Shown here: in pieces, positions 29,342-38,806 of the stretch
How the letters are laid out: every line of letters begins with the position of its first letter
How positions within the stretch are numbered: the stretch's first letter is position 1
Assembly (NCBI RefSeq): GCF_040362765.1
Contig: NZ_BAABWK010000002.1
Location: 248,001-312,000, forward strand
DNA: 64,000 bases
Direction of reading: 5' to 3'
Origin: Pyruvatibacter sp. HU-CL02332
Lineage (GTDB): Bacteria > Pseudomonadota > Alphaproteobacteria > CGMCC-115125
Notes under the pieces: generated by a model
What the model saw: only the letters and a program-made list of their open reading frames with translations
The model's database searches: none
Told to the model about the DNA's origin: nothing
Program-made: the position numbers and the translations under genes

Positions 29342-30373
29342 ATGTCGGTTTTTTCAGCTCTTACACGACCGCTCAAGCGAGATCGCGACAGCCGGGGTGC
29401 GTCCCGGGCGATTTCGATTGCCGTGCTGCTGACAGCCGGTCTTGCCATCCTTGGTGCCTGTGCTGCGCCATCAAGCTATCGCGGCGCGCCTCAGGCGACC
29501 TATGGTGGCAATCGGGCAGCAGCCGTCGAGCCCTACCAGATCACTGTGAAATCCGGCGAGAGCCTCTCCATTCTGGCGGAACGCCACAATGTGCCCATGC
29601 GCGCCCTGGCCAAGGCCAATGGCGTGTCCAAGCCCTACACAATTTACAAAGGCCAGAAGCTGACCGTGCCTGTGCCGCGCACCCACAAAGTGCGCCGCGG
29701 CGATACGCTGTCTGAAATTGCAGAAAAATACGACACCTCCACGCGCGAGGTGGCCACACTCAATCGCAAGAACAAGCCTTACCCGATCTATGTGGGTGAG
29801 CGTCTTCGCGTGGGGGGCTGGATGCCTGATGACGGGCGGGGGAATACCCGTCGTCAGGCAGCACCCGCACCGCGCAAGCCACGCGTTGTTGCTTCAAATG
29901 TGCCAACACCAGCAGCCCGTCCGGCCCGTGGTGTAGCCACGCCGCGTGCCAAGCCACGCATTGCAGAACCACCAGCACGGACAGGGCGTTTCGTCTGGCC
30001 GGCTGAAGGACGCATCATTTCAAGCTATGGCCCCAAAGAGGGTGGCTTGCACAATGATGGCATCAACATCCGCGTCCCACGCGGCACACCGGTAGCCGCT
30101 GCCGACAATGGCGTCGTGGCCTATGCCGGAAATGAGCTGAAGGGCTATGGCAACATGGTTCTCGTCCGCCATCAAAACGGTTACGTCACAGCGTACGCTC
30201 ACAACTCCGAACTTCTGGTCAGCCGGGGCGATATTGTTTCCCGCGGACAGAAGATTGCGTCCTCCGGCTCGTCCGGCGGTGTAACTGAACCTCAAATCCA
30301 TTTTGAAGTTCGCCGTGGTGCAAAAGCTGTGAACCCGATGACATATCTGGGTAACAACGTGGCTTCTCGCTAA
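29342..30373 (+). CDS. LysM and degenerate LytM (M23) lipoprotein, NlpD-like
   Basis: A 343-residue envelope protein. A lipoprotein signal ends in LGAC (lipobox, Cys about 39), two LysM domains follow (about 65-110 and 112-156), then a Pro/Arg-rich linker and a C-terminal LytM domain (about 218-340). The zinc site is altered: the usual HxGxD reads NDGIN (238-242), and HxH reads QIH (318-320). This makes it more likely an activator of cell-wall amidases, like NlpD and EnvC, than an enzyme. The ATG at 29342 gives the cleanest signal peptide. The 185-base gap after pcm shows no firm signal. Confidence 0.88.
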   Translation: MSVFSALTRPLKRDRDSRGASRAISIAVLLTAGLAILGACAAPSSYRGAPQATYGGNRAAAVEPYQITVKSGESLSILAERHNVPMRALAKANGVSKPYTIYKGQKLTVPVPRTHKVRRGDTLSEIAEKYDTSTREVATLNRKNKPYPIYVGERLRVGGWMPDDGRGNTRRQAAPAPRKPRVVASNVPTPAARPARGVATPRAKPRIAEPPARTGRFVWPAEGRIISSYGPKEGGLHNDGINIRVPRGTPVAAADNGVVAYAGNELKGYGNMVLVRHQNGYVTAYAHNSELLVSRGDIVSRGQKIASSGSSGGVTEPQIHFEVRRGAKAVNPMTYLGNNVASR

Positions 30374-30379
30374 GCCGCC

Positions 30380-31264
30380 TCAGCTTTCCAGCTTCTGCCC
30401 CAGCTTGCCCGCCAATTCCTGTATGAACTGCCAGGCAACGCGACCTGACCTGCTGCCGCGGGTATTGGTCCATTCAATGGCCTGTGCCCGAACATCCGTC
30501 CACGGAGCATCAAGGGAAAAATGCTCGCAGTATTTGCGGATCATTTCCAGATACTCATCCTGGCTGCAATGGTGAAAACCAAGCCAGAGACCAAACCTGT
30601 CTGACAACGACACCATTTCCTCAACGGCCTCTGTCGGGTTGATGGCGCGCTGGCGCTCATTGTCCACCATGTCGCGCGGCATCAGATGCCGTCTGTTGGA
30701 GGTCGCATAGAACAGGACGTTTTCAGGACGTCCCTCGATGCCACCTTCAAGCACTGCCTTGAGCGACTTGTAACTTGTGTCCGCCTGATCGAATGACAGA
30801 TCGTCGCAAAAAACCAGAAACTGCCTGTCTGCATCGCGCAGCAATGTCATGAGCCGGGGCAGGGTGGAAATGTCTTCGCGGTGGATTTCAACCAGTGCAA
30901 GTCGTCCCGGCACTTCAGCTGCCACCTTGGCGTGGGCTGCCTTCACGAGGGAGCTTTTGCCCATTCCTCGTGCGCCCCAGAGCAGCGCATTGTTGGCAGG
31001 CAACCCGGCAGCAAAGCGACGGGTGTTTTCCAGCAGGATATCCCGCAGGCGATCAATCCCCTGCAACAGATCAATATCTACGCGCGAGACCGCTGGGACA
31101 GGTTCCAGCCGCGCTTCTTCGCCCATCCAGACGAAGGCATCGCAGGAATTGAGGTCCTGACCGGGGCGGTTTACCGGCGACTTTTCTTCCAGCGCACGGG
31201 CTATCCGGTCGAGCAAAGGCACTATCTGGTCGAGGGTCATTTGGGGGGGGCTGCCATCCGCCAT
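30380..31264 (-). CDS. DUF815 family AAA-type ATPase
   Basis: A 294-residue P-loop ATPase with Walker A GARGMGKSS at residues 97-105, Walker B FLVFCDDLSFD, and the sensor-like VLFYATSNRRHLMPRD. Family DUF815 resembles the AAA modules of DnaA/IstB type; its role is unknown. The ATG at 31264 was chosen; the open frame continues upstream to a TTG at 31300. It is transcribed against the LytM gene, whose stop lies six bases from its own, and a homologue is commonly found between the LytM gene and yajC in alphaproteobacteria. Confidence 0.88.
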   Translation of the reverse strand: MADGSPPQMTLDQIVPLLDRIARALEEKSPVNRPGQDLNSCDAFVWMGEEARLEPVPAVSRVDIDLLQGIDRLRDILLENTRRFAAGLPANNALLWGARGMGKSSLVKAAHAKVAAEVPGRLALVEIHREDISTLPRLMTLLRDADRQFLVFCDDLSFDQADTSYKSLKAVLEGGIEGRPENVLFYATSNRRHLMPRDMVDNERQRAINPTEAVEEMVSLSDRFGLWLGFHHCSQDEYLEMIRKYCEHFSLDAPWTDVRAQAIEWTNTRGSRSGRVAWQFIQELAGKLGQKLES

Positions 31265-31489
31265 ACCGGGTTTGATTCTCCTGCTGTCACGCTCACGCAA
31301 TTCTGATCCTACCAGTTCCCATCAAATGGGTGAAAAACCGCAAAAAACCAAGGGTCTAAAGAAGGGATCAGGGCTGGTTTTCAAAGGCATTCGGCCTCGT
31401 TATAGTCCGCCCGCAGCAGACCTGACACCACCGACGGTGCCCTTGAGGTTCTGCCCTCAGTTTTTGATTTCCCTGCATCGGAGACCTTG

Positions 31490-31864
31490 ATGCTCATTAC
31501 CCCGGCTTATGCGCAGACGGCGGGCGGCAGTAGCGACTTTCTCGTTACGATTTTTCCGTTCATCCTCGTTTTCGCAATCATCTACCTGCTGATCCTGCGT
31601 CCACAGCAAAAGCGCATCAAAGACCATCGTGCGATGGTAGAAGCGGTGCGCCGCGGTGACACCGTTGTTACGGCCGGTGGCGTCATCGGCAAGGTCACCA
31701 AGGTCCTCGACGACAGCGAAGTCCAGGTGGAGATCGCAGAAGGCACGCGTGTTCGCATCCTGCGCAGCACGCTCTCTGATGTTCGTTCCAAGACCGAGCC
31801 TGCGCCTAAAGAAGCAACCAAAGATGCCCCCAAGGCAGCAAATGATGAGGACGCCAAGTCGTAA
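31490..31864 (+). CDS. yajC: Preprotein translocase subunit YajC
   Basis: A 124-residue protein with one transmembrane helix (IFPFILVFAIIYLLILRPQ) followed by the YajC signature QQKRIKDHRAMVEAVRRGD and TAGGVIGKVTKV. It associates with SecDF. GGAG lies six bases before the ATG at 31490; a TTG just before it is also in frame. secD follows after 49 bases. Confidence 0.95.
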   Translation: MLITPAYAQTAGGSSDFLVTIFPFILVFAIIYLLILRPQQKRIKDHRAMVEAVRRGDTVVTAGGVIGKVTKVLDDSEVQVEIAEGTRVRILRSTLSDVRSKTEPAPKEATKDAPKAANDEDAKS

Positions 31865-31913
31865 CCGGCAAACTTGCCGCGCACGCATGGCGCTTCTGAC
31901 GGAGAAGCTCTGA

Positions 31914-33518
31914 ATGCTCTATTTCCCCCGGTGGAAATACACCCTGATCGCCATCACCTGCGTGCTCGGCTTCCTGCTGTCTGCGCCCAACCTTATATCC
32001 AAGGATGCTCTGTCGGAGCTGCCGGACTGGTTTCCATCCAATCAGGTCAACCTCGGCCTTGATCTTCAGGGCGGCGTGCACCTGCTGTTGCAGGTGGATG
32101 TTGAGACGGTGCTGAGCGACCGGCTTGAAGCCCTGGAAGACGACGTGCGCGTGACCCTCCGTGAGGCACGCATTGGCTATACGGGCCTCAGCACAGCCGA
32201 TGAACGGGTGACCGTGCGCATTCGCAATGCTGAAGACGTTCAGCGGGCCTCTGATCTCCTGTCGGAGCTATCTTCCCCCATCAATGCAAATGTGTTTTCG
32301 GCCGTACCTGAAAGTGACATTGATATTGAAGTAACCGGCAGCCGCATCGGGCTAACTTACACAGAGACAGCTCGCTTGCAGCGCCTGCAGAGTGTCCTTC
32401 AGCAGTCCATCGAAATTGTCCGGCGCCGTATTGACGAATTGGGCACCAACGAGCCGATTATTCAGCGTCAGGGTGCAGATCGAATTCTCGTACAGGTGCC
32501 AGGCTTCGATGACCCCCAGCGCATCATCGATATTATCGGTCAGACAGCGCAGATGAATTTTCATCTGGTGGACACGTCTGTATCGGTGGTTGAAGCCATT
32601 CAGAACCGTCCACCCGCTGGTTCAATCGTGTTGCCCCTCATTGATGGGTCTGGCGGCTCTGTACTCATTCGCCGTCGCGTCATGGTGTCAGGCGAAAGTC
32701 TTATTGATGCGCAGCCAAGCTTTGACCAGCAGACAAACGAGCCTGTTGTGTCTTTCCGGTTTGATGCGTCCGGCGGCAAGCGGTTTGCCGATGTCACCCA
32801 GGCCAATGTGGGTCGACCATTTGCCATCGTTCTGGACAATCAGGTGATTTCCGCGCCTGTCATCCGGCAACCGATCCTGGGCGGCAATGGTCAGATCAGC
32901 GGTGGTTTCTCTGTTACGGAAGCCAACGATCTTGCGATCCTGCTGCGCGCTGGCGCTCTGCCTGCGCCCCTGTCTGTTCTTGAAGAACGGACCGTGGGTC
33001 CGGGGCTTGGGGCTGACAGCATTGCTGCGGGCGAGATTGCCGCGGCCATCGGCTTCATCGCTGTTATCTGCTTCATCTTGATCGTGTACGGATTGTTTGG
33101 TGTGTTTGCCAATGTGGCACTTATCATCAACGTGGCCCTGATCTTTGGTGGCCTGTCGCTGTTGCAGGCGACACTTACACTTCCCGGCATTGCTGGCATC
33201 GTGCTGACGATCGGTATGGCGGTTGACGCCAACGTGCTGATCTTCGAGCGCATCAAGGAAGAGGTGCGTGCGGGCAAAACTCCGATAAATGCCATTGATG
33301 TTGGCTACTCGCGGGCGCTAGGCACCATCATTGATGCCAACATCACCACATTCATTGCTGCTGCCATCCTGTTCCAGATGGGCTCTGGCCCCGTGCGCGG
33401 CTTCGCCGTGACCCTGGCCATCGGCATCATCACATCCGTGTTCACCGCCTTCACTGTGACACGGCTATTTGTTTCGATCTGGCTCAAGAGCCGCCGGCCT
33501 TCTGAAGTGCCGCTTTAA
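31914..33518 (+). CDS. secD: Protein translocase subunit SecD
   Basis: A 534-residue RND-type membrane protein that, with SecF, uses the proton gradient to pull proteins through SecYEG. The first helix is followed by LGLDLQGGVHLLLQVD, the conserved SecD segment, then the periplasmic P1 domain and five C-terminal helices with GIAGIVLTIGMAVDANVLIFERI. GGAGAAG precedes the ATG. secF follows after 20 bases. Confidence 0.97.
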   Translation: MLYFPRWKYTLIAITCVLGFLLSAPNLISKDALSELPDWFPSNQVNLGLDLQGGVHLLLQVDVETVLSDRLEALEDDVRVTLREARIGYTGLSTADERVTVRIRNAEDVQRASDLLSELSSPINANVFSAVPESDIDIEVTGSRIGLTYTETARLQRLQSVLQQSIEIVRRRIDELGTNEPIIQRQGADRILVQVPGFDDPQRIIDIIGQTAQMNFHLVDTSVSVVEAIQNRPPAGSIVLPLIDGSGGSVLIRRRVMVSGESLIDAQPSFDQQTNEPVVSFRFDASGGKRFADVTQANVGRPFAIVLDNQVISAPVIRQPILGGNGQISGGFSVTEANDLAILLRAGALPAPLSVLEERTVGPGLGADSIAAGEIAAAIGFIAVICFILIVYGLFGVFANVALIINVALIFGGLSLLQATLTLPGIAGIVLTIGMAVDANVLIFERIKEEVRAGKTPINAIDVGYSRALGTIIDANITTFIAAAILFQMGSGPVRGFAVTLAIGIITSVFTAFTVTRLFVSIWLKSRRPSEVPL

Positions 33519-33538
33519 GGGCCAACGGGAAAACAATC

Positions 33539-34483
33539 ATGCGCAAGCTCAAGCTCGTTCCAGACGATACACACATTCCCTTTCTCGGCATGCGCTTCAT
33601 CGCGCTGGCTGTATCCTCGGCGATGGTCCTTGGCTCCATCGCCATGGTCATCATTTTCGGGCTGAACTTCGGGATCGATTTCCGCGGCGGCACGATGATC
33701 GAGATCGGCACAGAGGAACCTGCGGACATCGCGGACCTGCGAAATCGGCTTGGCGGGCTGGGGCTGGGCGAGGTCCAGATCCAGGAATTTGGCGCACCAA
33801 CAGACGTGCTGATCCGGATTGAAACGCAGCCGGGCGGCGAAGGCGCACAGCGTGGCGCCATCCAGACCGTGCGCGATGAGCTGGGTGATACAGTTGAGTA
33901 CCGCCGCGTTGAGGTGGTTGGTCCAACCGTTTCCGGGGAACTGATTGAGGCAGGCGTGCTCGCCATCATCCTCGCCGTGGGCATGATGCTGGTCTACATC
34001 TGGTTCCGGTTCGAGTGGCAGTTCTCAGTTGGAGCTGTTGTGGCGCTTGTTCATGACGTGGTGATTACGCTGGGGCTGTTTGCCGTGCTGCAGCTTGAAT
34101 TCAACCTGTCGATCATCGCAGCGCTGCTGACAATCGTCGGCTACTCCATGAATGATACGGTGGTCGTGTATGACCGTGTGCGCGAGAAGCTGCGCAAATA
34201 CAAACGCATGCCGCTGATCGAGTTGCTGGACCTGGCCGTCAACAAAACCCTGTCGCGAACGGTGATGACATCTGTGACCACATTGCTGGCCCTGTTGTCG
34301 CTTTACATCTTCGGCGGGGAGGTGATCCGCGGATTCACCTTCGCCATGATCTGGGGCATCATTATCGGCACCTACTCATCCATATTTGTCGCAGCTCCGC
34401 TGCTGCTTTGGCTGGGTGTAAAGCGTGACTGGTCAGGTGCTGGTGCAGGCGAACCGAGCCAGACTGCCAAAAGCGCAAACTAA
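33539..34483 (+). CDS. secF: Protein translocase subunit SecF
   Basis: A 314-residue partner of SecD with six membrane helices. FGLNFGIDFRGGTMIEI is the SecF start motif and LLTIVGYSMNDTVVVYDRVRE the conserved helix with the proton-path Asp. The 161-base gap to the next gene contains two short hairpins (near 34493 and 34527) without T tracts. Confidence 0.97.
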   Translation: MRKLKLVPDDTHIPFLGMRFIALAVSSAMVLGSIAMVIIFGLNFGIDFRGGTMIEIGTEEPADIADLRNRLGGLGLGEVQIQEFGAPTDVLIRIETQPGGEGAQRGAIQTVRDELGDTVEYRRVEVVGPTVSGELIEAGVLAIILAVGMMLVYIWFRFEWQFSVGAVVALVHDVVITLGLFAVLQLEFNLSIIAALLTIVGYSMNDTVVVYDRVREKLRKYKRMPLIELLDLAVNKTLSRTVMTSVTTLLALLSLYIFGGEVIRGFTFAMIWGIIIGTYSSIFVAAPLLLWLGVKRDWSGAGAGEPSQTAKSAN

Positions 34484-34644
34484 AGGCTTATATGCGCGCA
34501 TTCGCGCGGCTTCCCTTGGGACGGGTTACCGGCGTAACCTACGCGCGACGAGTCGACGCATCACTTTGGCGACAACGCTGGCATCAAACGCCCAGCGGAT
34601 AGCCGGTCTTGCGAGGCACACCAGCATCATAGGAGGACTTGGGG

Positions 34645-35265
34645 ATGGCTGGAATTCTCTCAAATCTGCGCAACACCATAATTGCAGGCTTCTTGCTCGC
34701 GTTGGTGCTCTGCATTTTCTACATCTACGGCCAATACAGTGCGTCTGAACATTTTGCGGACGCTCTTGGCTCACAGGCATTCTGGGCCTTTGTCCTCCGC
34801 TGGGCACACGTATTGTGCGGCATCATGTGGATCGGCCTGCTGTACTACTTCAACTTCGTGCAGATCCCGAACATGCCGAACATTCCCGACGAGCAGAAAC
34901 CTGCCATCGGCAAGGTCATTGCACCGGCTGCTCTTTGGTGGTTCCGCTGGGGAGCCATGGGCACAATCGGCTTTGGTATCGTACTCGCGGCACTTAACGG
35001 CTACCTGATCGAAGCTTATCTGCTTGGCTTCACAGATGGCGGTGCCAGCACGATCATCGGCATCGGCATGTGGCTCGGCACGATCATGTGGTTCAACGTG
35101 TGGTTCGTCATCTGGCCAAACCAGAAAGTGGCTTTGGGCATTGTTGACGCCCCGGCCGAAGACAAGCCAAAGGCTGCGCGGACAGCGATGCTGTTCTCAC
35201 GCACCAACACTCTGCTTTCCATCCCCATGCTTTTTGCAATGGTGATCAATCAGAACGCGTTTTAG
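34645..35265 (+). CDS. PuuD-like integral membrane protein (urate hydroxylase PuuD family, DUF989), no cytochrome domain
   Basis: A 206-residue membrane protein with about five hydrophobic helices (roughly 12-32, 52-72, 94-116, 134-152, 184-200). RWAHVLCGIMWIGLLYYFNFVQIPNMPNI is the family hallmark, with a conserved His that may bind haem. PuuD urate oxidases carry an additional C-terminal cytochrome c domain, which is absent here: there is no CxxCH. AGGAGG gives a strong ribosome-binding site for the ATG at 34645. No purine genes are nearby, so urate oxidation should not be assumed. It ends at a strong terminator. Confidence 0.75.
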   Translation: MAGILSNLRNTIIAGFLLALVLCIFYIYGQYSASEHFADALGSQAFWAFVLRWAHVLCGIMWIGLLYYFNFVQIPNMPNIPDEQKPAIGKVIAPAALWWFRWGAMGTIGFGIVLAALNGYLIEAYLLGFTDGGASTIIGIGMWLGTIMWFNVWFVIWPNQKVALGIVDAPAEDKPKAARTAMLFSRTNTLLSIPMLFAMVINQNAF

Positions 35266-35288
35266 TTCAACGCCCTGACAATGAACAC

Positions 35289-35326
35289 AAACGGCGCTGC
35301 CTCACCCCGAGGCAGCGCCGTTTTTC
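35289..35326. terminator. Strong bidirectional Rho-independent terminator
   Basis: A 13-base perfect stem, ACGGCGCTGCCTC at 35291-35303 and its complement at 35309-35321, encloses a five-base loop; TTTTTCTTT follows on the plus strand and AA on the left pairs into it. It lies between the convergent PuuD-like gene and sodB. On the minus strand the T tract is weaker, so plus-strand termination is the surer function. Confidence 0.92.
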
Positions 35327-35350
35327 TTTGCCTGATGCGGCTGCAACCAA

Positions 35351-35941
35351 TCAGGAAATGGCTGCGTAGTTCTGCGCTGCAAACTCCCAGTTCACCAGCT
35401 TGTCTAGATAGGTGGCGATGTAATCCGGGCGCTTGTTCTGATAATCCAGATAGTAAGCGTGTTCCCATACATCGATTGTGAGAATGGCAGTTGCACCATG
35501 CGCCAACGGCAAATCTGCATCATGGGTGCTTGTGATGCTCAGCTTGCCGGCAGCATCTGATACCAGCCACGCCCAGCCAGAGCCAAAGTGGCCTGCGGCT
35601 GCATCTGCAAATTCTTTGCGGAAGGCATCGACTGATCCGAAATCGCGGACGATGGCATCCGCAAGTTCGCCGGTCGGATCGCCGCCGCCTTTGGGGCTCA
35701 ACGAATGCCAGAAGAATGTGTGGTTCCACACCTGCGCTGCCTGATTGAACAGCTTGCCATCTGATGCCGCGATGATCTCTTCAAGGCTCTTACCTTCGTG
35801 ATCCGTGCCCTTGATCAGTCCGTTGAGTGTATCAACGTATTTTTGGTGGTGCCGGTCATGGTGGATTTCGAGTGTCGACTTGGACATATGCGGTTCGAGC
35901 GCATCATGGGCATAGGGCAGATCGGGAAGGGCAATGGTCAT
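35351..35941 (-). CDS. sodB: Superoxide dismutase (Fe type)
   Basis: A 196-residue cytoplasmic enzyme that dismutates superoxide. Metal ligands appear at H27 (LEIHHDRHH), in AAQVWNHTFFW, and in the DVWEHAYYLDYQNKRP signature. The Gln in AAQVWNH and FGSGWAWLV match iron-type SodB of Escherichia coli rather than manganese-type SodA, though cambialistic use is possible. The ATG at 35941 has AGGAG eight bases upstream. Confidence 0.95.
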   Translation of the reverse strand: MTIALPDLPYAHDALEPHMSKSTLEIHHDRHHQKYVDTLNGLIKGTDHEGKSLEEIIAASDGKLFNQAAQVWNHTFFWHSLSPKGGGDPTGELADAIVRDFGSVDAFRKEFADAAAGHFGSGWAWLVSDAAGKLSITSTHDADLPLAHGATAILTIDVWEHAYYLDYQNKRPDYIATYLDKLVNWEFAAQNYAAIS

Positions 35942-36063
35942 CAAGATACTCCTGAACGCGTTTACTTACGTCTTGGCCCTGCTATTTCGCGGACCAATGA
36001 CTGGTGAAATTCCATCTATGCACTACCTTGTGCGCGAGACGTATTTATCAAGGATTCCCGGGC

Positions 36064-36900
36064 GTGTCTGACGCAGAAACCACACTCTTGCCTGCCGATG
36101 TTTCCGAGCAGCTTCGACGCACGGATAGCGACCGCTTCCTGTCTGCGCTCTTTGCACCGGTTGAGTTACGCCCGCATCTGTTTGCGCTCTATGCGCTGGA
36201 CCAGGAATTGAAGCGCATTCCGGGCCTTGTCTCAGAACCAATGCTTGGCGCCATCCGGTTCCAGTGGTGGCGGGATACCATCGGCTCCATCTATCAGGGC
36301 GAACATCCTGGGCACGAGCTGGTTCCCGCATTGGCTGCCGCCATTAAAGCAGGAGCACTTCCTGCCGAAGGATTTCACCACTGGCTTGATGCACGCGAAG
36401 ACGAGATGAATGAACTGCCGTTTGTTGACCTAGCATCCATGGAAAGTCATGCCCGACGAGCGGAAGGCACCGTCATGAACATGGCAGGGCGTATCCTCGG
36501 TACGGCAGAAACAGCGGAAGGTCTGTCCGGGTTTGCAGCAGCCTATGGTCTGGTAGAATTACTGAAGCGATTTGGCGCTGCTGCTGGAAACCAGAGTGCA
36601 TTTCTGCCCGCAGACCTGATCGCAGGCGATGAAGACGCGCTCTTCTCCGGTCGATTGACGCCAGCGATAACTGCCGCTTTCAACGACGTGGCCACTCATG
36701 CTCGTACGCTGTTGGAAAAGGTCCGACAGGAACCTGTCTCACGAGACGTTATACCAGCCGGGTTACACGCGGGCCTGGTGCCGGGCTACACGCGCATGTT
36801 TACCCGTGCAGGATTTGATCCGTTCCGCAGCGTGCCGGAAATCCCGGCCTACCGTCGGCAGATTTCCTTGATGGCCAGGGCCATGCGTGGACGCATCTAG
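36064..36900 (+). CDS. Squalene/phytoene synthase family protein, NDUFAF6-like
   Basis: A 278-residue member of the squalene/phytoene synthase superfamily. FLSALFAPVELRPHLFALYALDQEL and SEPMLGAIRFQWWRDTI match the alphaproteobacterial group related to mitochondrial NDUFAF6 (complex I assembly). The two aspartate-rich motifs that bind diphosphates in true prenyl synthases are poorly kept (ALDQEL and DAREDEMNE), so catalysis is doubtful. The GTG at 36064 is preferred to an ATG at 36004 because AGGA precedes it and the family starts here. It follows secDF in many alphaproteobacteria. Confidence 0.8.
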   Translation: MSDAETTLLPADVSEQLRRTDSDRFLSALFAPVELRPHLFALYALDQELKRIPGLVSEPMLGAIRFQWWRDTIGSIYQGEHPGHELVPALAAAIKAGALPAEGFHHWLDAREDEMNELPFVDLASMESHARRAEGTVMNMAGRILGTAETAEGLSGFAAAYGLVELLKRFGAAAGNQSAFLPADLIAGDEDALFSGRLTPAITAAFNDVATHARTLLEKVRQEPVSRDVIPAGLHAGLVPGYTRMFTRAGFDPFRSVPEIPAYRRQISLMARAMRGRI

Positions 36901-36914
36901 ATCTTGGGCGCAGG

Positions 36915-38312
36915 CTACTCGGCGGCCAGCTTGGTCCCGAACCAACTCTCGATGTCGGCTTTTGCACGGTCCGTGTACGCGCGCTTGCGGGCAGGCTTCT
37001 TTGCCTTGCCACGCACACGCTTTCCATCTTCGCCTCTTGGGTGTTCCACAGGCGGGAATAATCCGAAATTGACATTCATTGGCTGGAACGACCCTTTGCC
37101 TGCATCAAGGTGCCCGCCAGTGATGTGGCCGAGCAGTGCGCCGAGGGCTGACGTCTGCGGGGGAGGTGTCATTGTTTCCCCCAGGGCTTCTGCTGCGGCG
37201 AAGCGTCCGGCCAACAGGCCGATGGAAGCACTCTCAATGTACCCTTCAACACCCGTGACCTGACCCGCAAAGCGCAGGCGTGGCATTGCCTTCATGCGCA
37301 GCTCTGCATCCAGAAGCTTCGGACTGTTCAGAAACGTGTTGCGATGGAGGCCTCCGAGACGGGCAAAGACCGCGTCTTCCAATCCCGGAATGGTTTTGAA
37401 AATCCGCGTCTGTTCGCCGTGCCGGAGTTTCGTCTGAAACCCGACCATGTTGTAGAGCGTGCCCAACGCGTTGTCCTGACGCAGCTGGATCACAGCGTAA
37501 GGCTTCACATCGGGATCGTGCGGGTTGGTCAGGCCGACCGGTTTGAGCGGCCCGTACCGAAGCGTTTCGCGCCCGCGTTCCGCCATCACTTCGATGGGCA
37601 GGCACGCTTCAAAGTAGGGGGTGTTGGCTTCCCATTCCTTGAAGTCAGTCTTTTCACCCTCAAGGATGGCGTCGAGGAAAGCGTTGTACTGCTCTTCGTC
37701 CATCGGGCAGTTGATGTAGTCAGCACCCGTACCACCCGGACCGACCTTGTCGTAGCGCGACTGGAACCAGGCTTTCTCCATATTGATGGAGTCAAAATTC
37801 ACGATGGGCGCGATGGCGTCGAAGAACGCCAGTTCGTCTTCGCCAGTCAGGTGCTGAATTGCCTTCGCCAGATCCGGCGAGGTGAGGGGCCCGGTGGCCA
37901 CAATAACGCTCTTCCAGTCTTCCGGTGGGAGACCTGCGACCTCCCGCCGGTCGATGGTCACCAGCGGGTCCGCTTCAAGGGCAGCCTCTACGGCTTGCGA
38001 AAACCCGTCCCGGTCTACAGCGAGCGCACCGCCCGCCGGCACCTGATTGGCGTCGCCGGACCGCATGATGAGTGACCCGCCGCGCCGCAGCTCATAGTGC
38101 AGCTGGCCAATGGCGCTTGATTCATCATCGTCAGACCTGAAGGAGTTGGAGCAGACCAGCTCCGCCAGCCCGCCGGTTTGATGGGCATCTGTCCCACGTT
38201 CCGGGCGCATTTCGTGCAGCACCACGGGGACACCCGCTCTGGCGATCTGCCAGGCAGCTTCAGAACCGGCGAGACCGCCGCCGATGACGTGTATGGGGTC
38301 GATTTTGCTCAT
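36915..38312 (-). CDS. trmFO: Methylenetetrahydrofolate-tRNA-(uracil-54-C5)-methyltransferase, FADH2-oxidising
   Basis: A 465-residue flavoprotein that makes ribothymidine at tRNA position 54 with methylene-tetrahydrofolate. The FAD-binding start [18 protein letters not shown], the TrmFO-specific [12 protein letters not shown], and [14 protein letters not shown] with the catalytic Cys are present. [22 protein letters not shown] is the C-terminal flavin segment. The C-terminus has a basic tail ([16 protein letters not shown]). It converges with the squalene synthase homologue (14-base gap). Confidence 0.96.
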   Translation of the reverse strand: MSKIDPIHVIGGGLAGSEAAWQIARAGVPVVLHEMRPERGTDAHQTGGLAELVCSNSFRSDDDESSAIGQLHYELRRGGSLIMRSGDANQVPAGGALAVDRDGFSQAVEAALEADPLVTIDRREVAGLPPEDWKSVIVATGPLTSPDLAKAIQHLTGEDELAFFDAIAPIVNFDSINMEKAWFQSRYDKVGPGGTGADYINCPMDEEQYNAFLDAILEGEKTDFKEWEANTPYFEACLPIEVMAERGRETLRYGPLKPVGLTNPHDPDVKPYAVIQLRQDNALGTLYNMVGFQTKLRHGEQTRIFKTIPGLEDAVFARLGGLHRNTFLNSPKLLDAELRMKAMPRLRFAGQVTGVEGYIESASIGLLAGRFAAAEALGETMTPPPQTSALGALLGHITGGHLDAGKGSFQPMNVNFGLFPPVEHPRGEDGKRVRGKAKKPARKRAYTDRAKADIESWFGTKLAAE

Positions 38313-38474
38313 GGCGGAGACTTAAGGCAGGCCAAGTCTCGCTGCAAGTTTCTTGATATCCGCCCGATTTCGGACTTTTACCGTCTTCAGATTGGCTGGC
38401 CTTACCTCTCGTTTGCCCGTATACGTTGTTTTGGGTGCCTTGGGACAGTTAGAGAGCCCTTGGAGAGTAGCGTG

Positions 38475-38798
38475 ATGAAGTCAATTACAGGCCTTGGGTT
38501 GGCCCTTGCAACTGCTGCAGTTTTCTATGCCGCAGGCCAACCCGCGCACGCATTGTCAGCCTGCAATATCAAAGGCATTCAGCTATTCGGTGAGGTGAGC
38601 GTTGTCGCAGCGAATGCTGACCTGACCGTGGAAATTGTTCCCAGTGGCGGAGACCTCAGGGTTCATTGGGTCAACCGGCATGCCAATCAATGTGGCGAAT
38701 GGCGCCGGGTTGGACTTGGTGCAGACTTTACGATCCAGATTGTGCCATCAGGTGGCGAGCTGAAAATTCAGGAAGTCACCAGCGGCGCAGGGCTCTAG
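38475..38798 (+). CDS. Small secreted protein, probable 7(1) septoil knot domain
   Basis: A 107-residue exported protein: signal peptide (residues 1-26, cleavage at Ala-His-Ala), then about 80 residues with two cysteines (C30 and one in NQCGEWRRV). The mature part contains short regular repeats, ANADLTVEIVPSGGDL and GADFTIQIVPSGGELKI, and the GEVSVV strand. This spacing resembles the septoil-knot family, in which repeated strand motifs surround a conserved CGKW. Function is unknown. The ATG at 38475 follows GGAGAG; a GTG three bases earlier is in frame. Its stop is eight bases from the convergent DUF3179 gene. Confidence 0.65.
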   Translation: MKSITGLGLALATAAVFYAAGQPAHALSACNIKGIQLFGEVSVVAANADLTVEIVPSGGDLRVHWVNRHANQCGEWRRVGLGADFTIQIVPSGGELKIQEVTSGAGL

Positions 38799-38806
38799 CA
38801 ACCCGC

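Noticed and set aside
34490-34545. Two small hairpins between secF and the PuuD-like gene
   Set aside because: Stems of about five bases with no T tract; expected by chance in GC-rich DNA.
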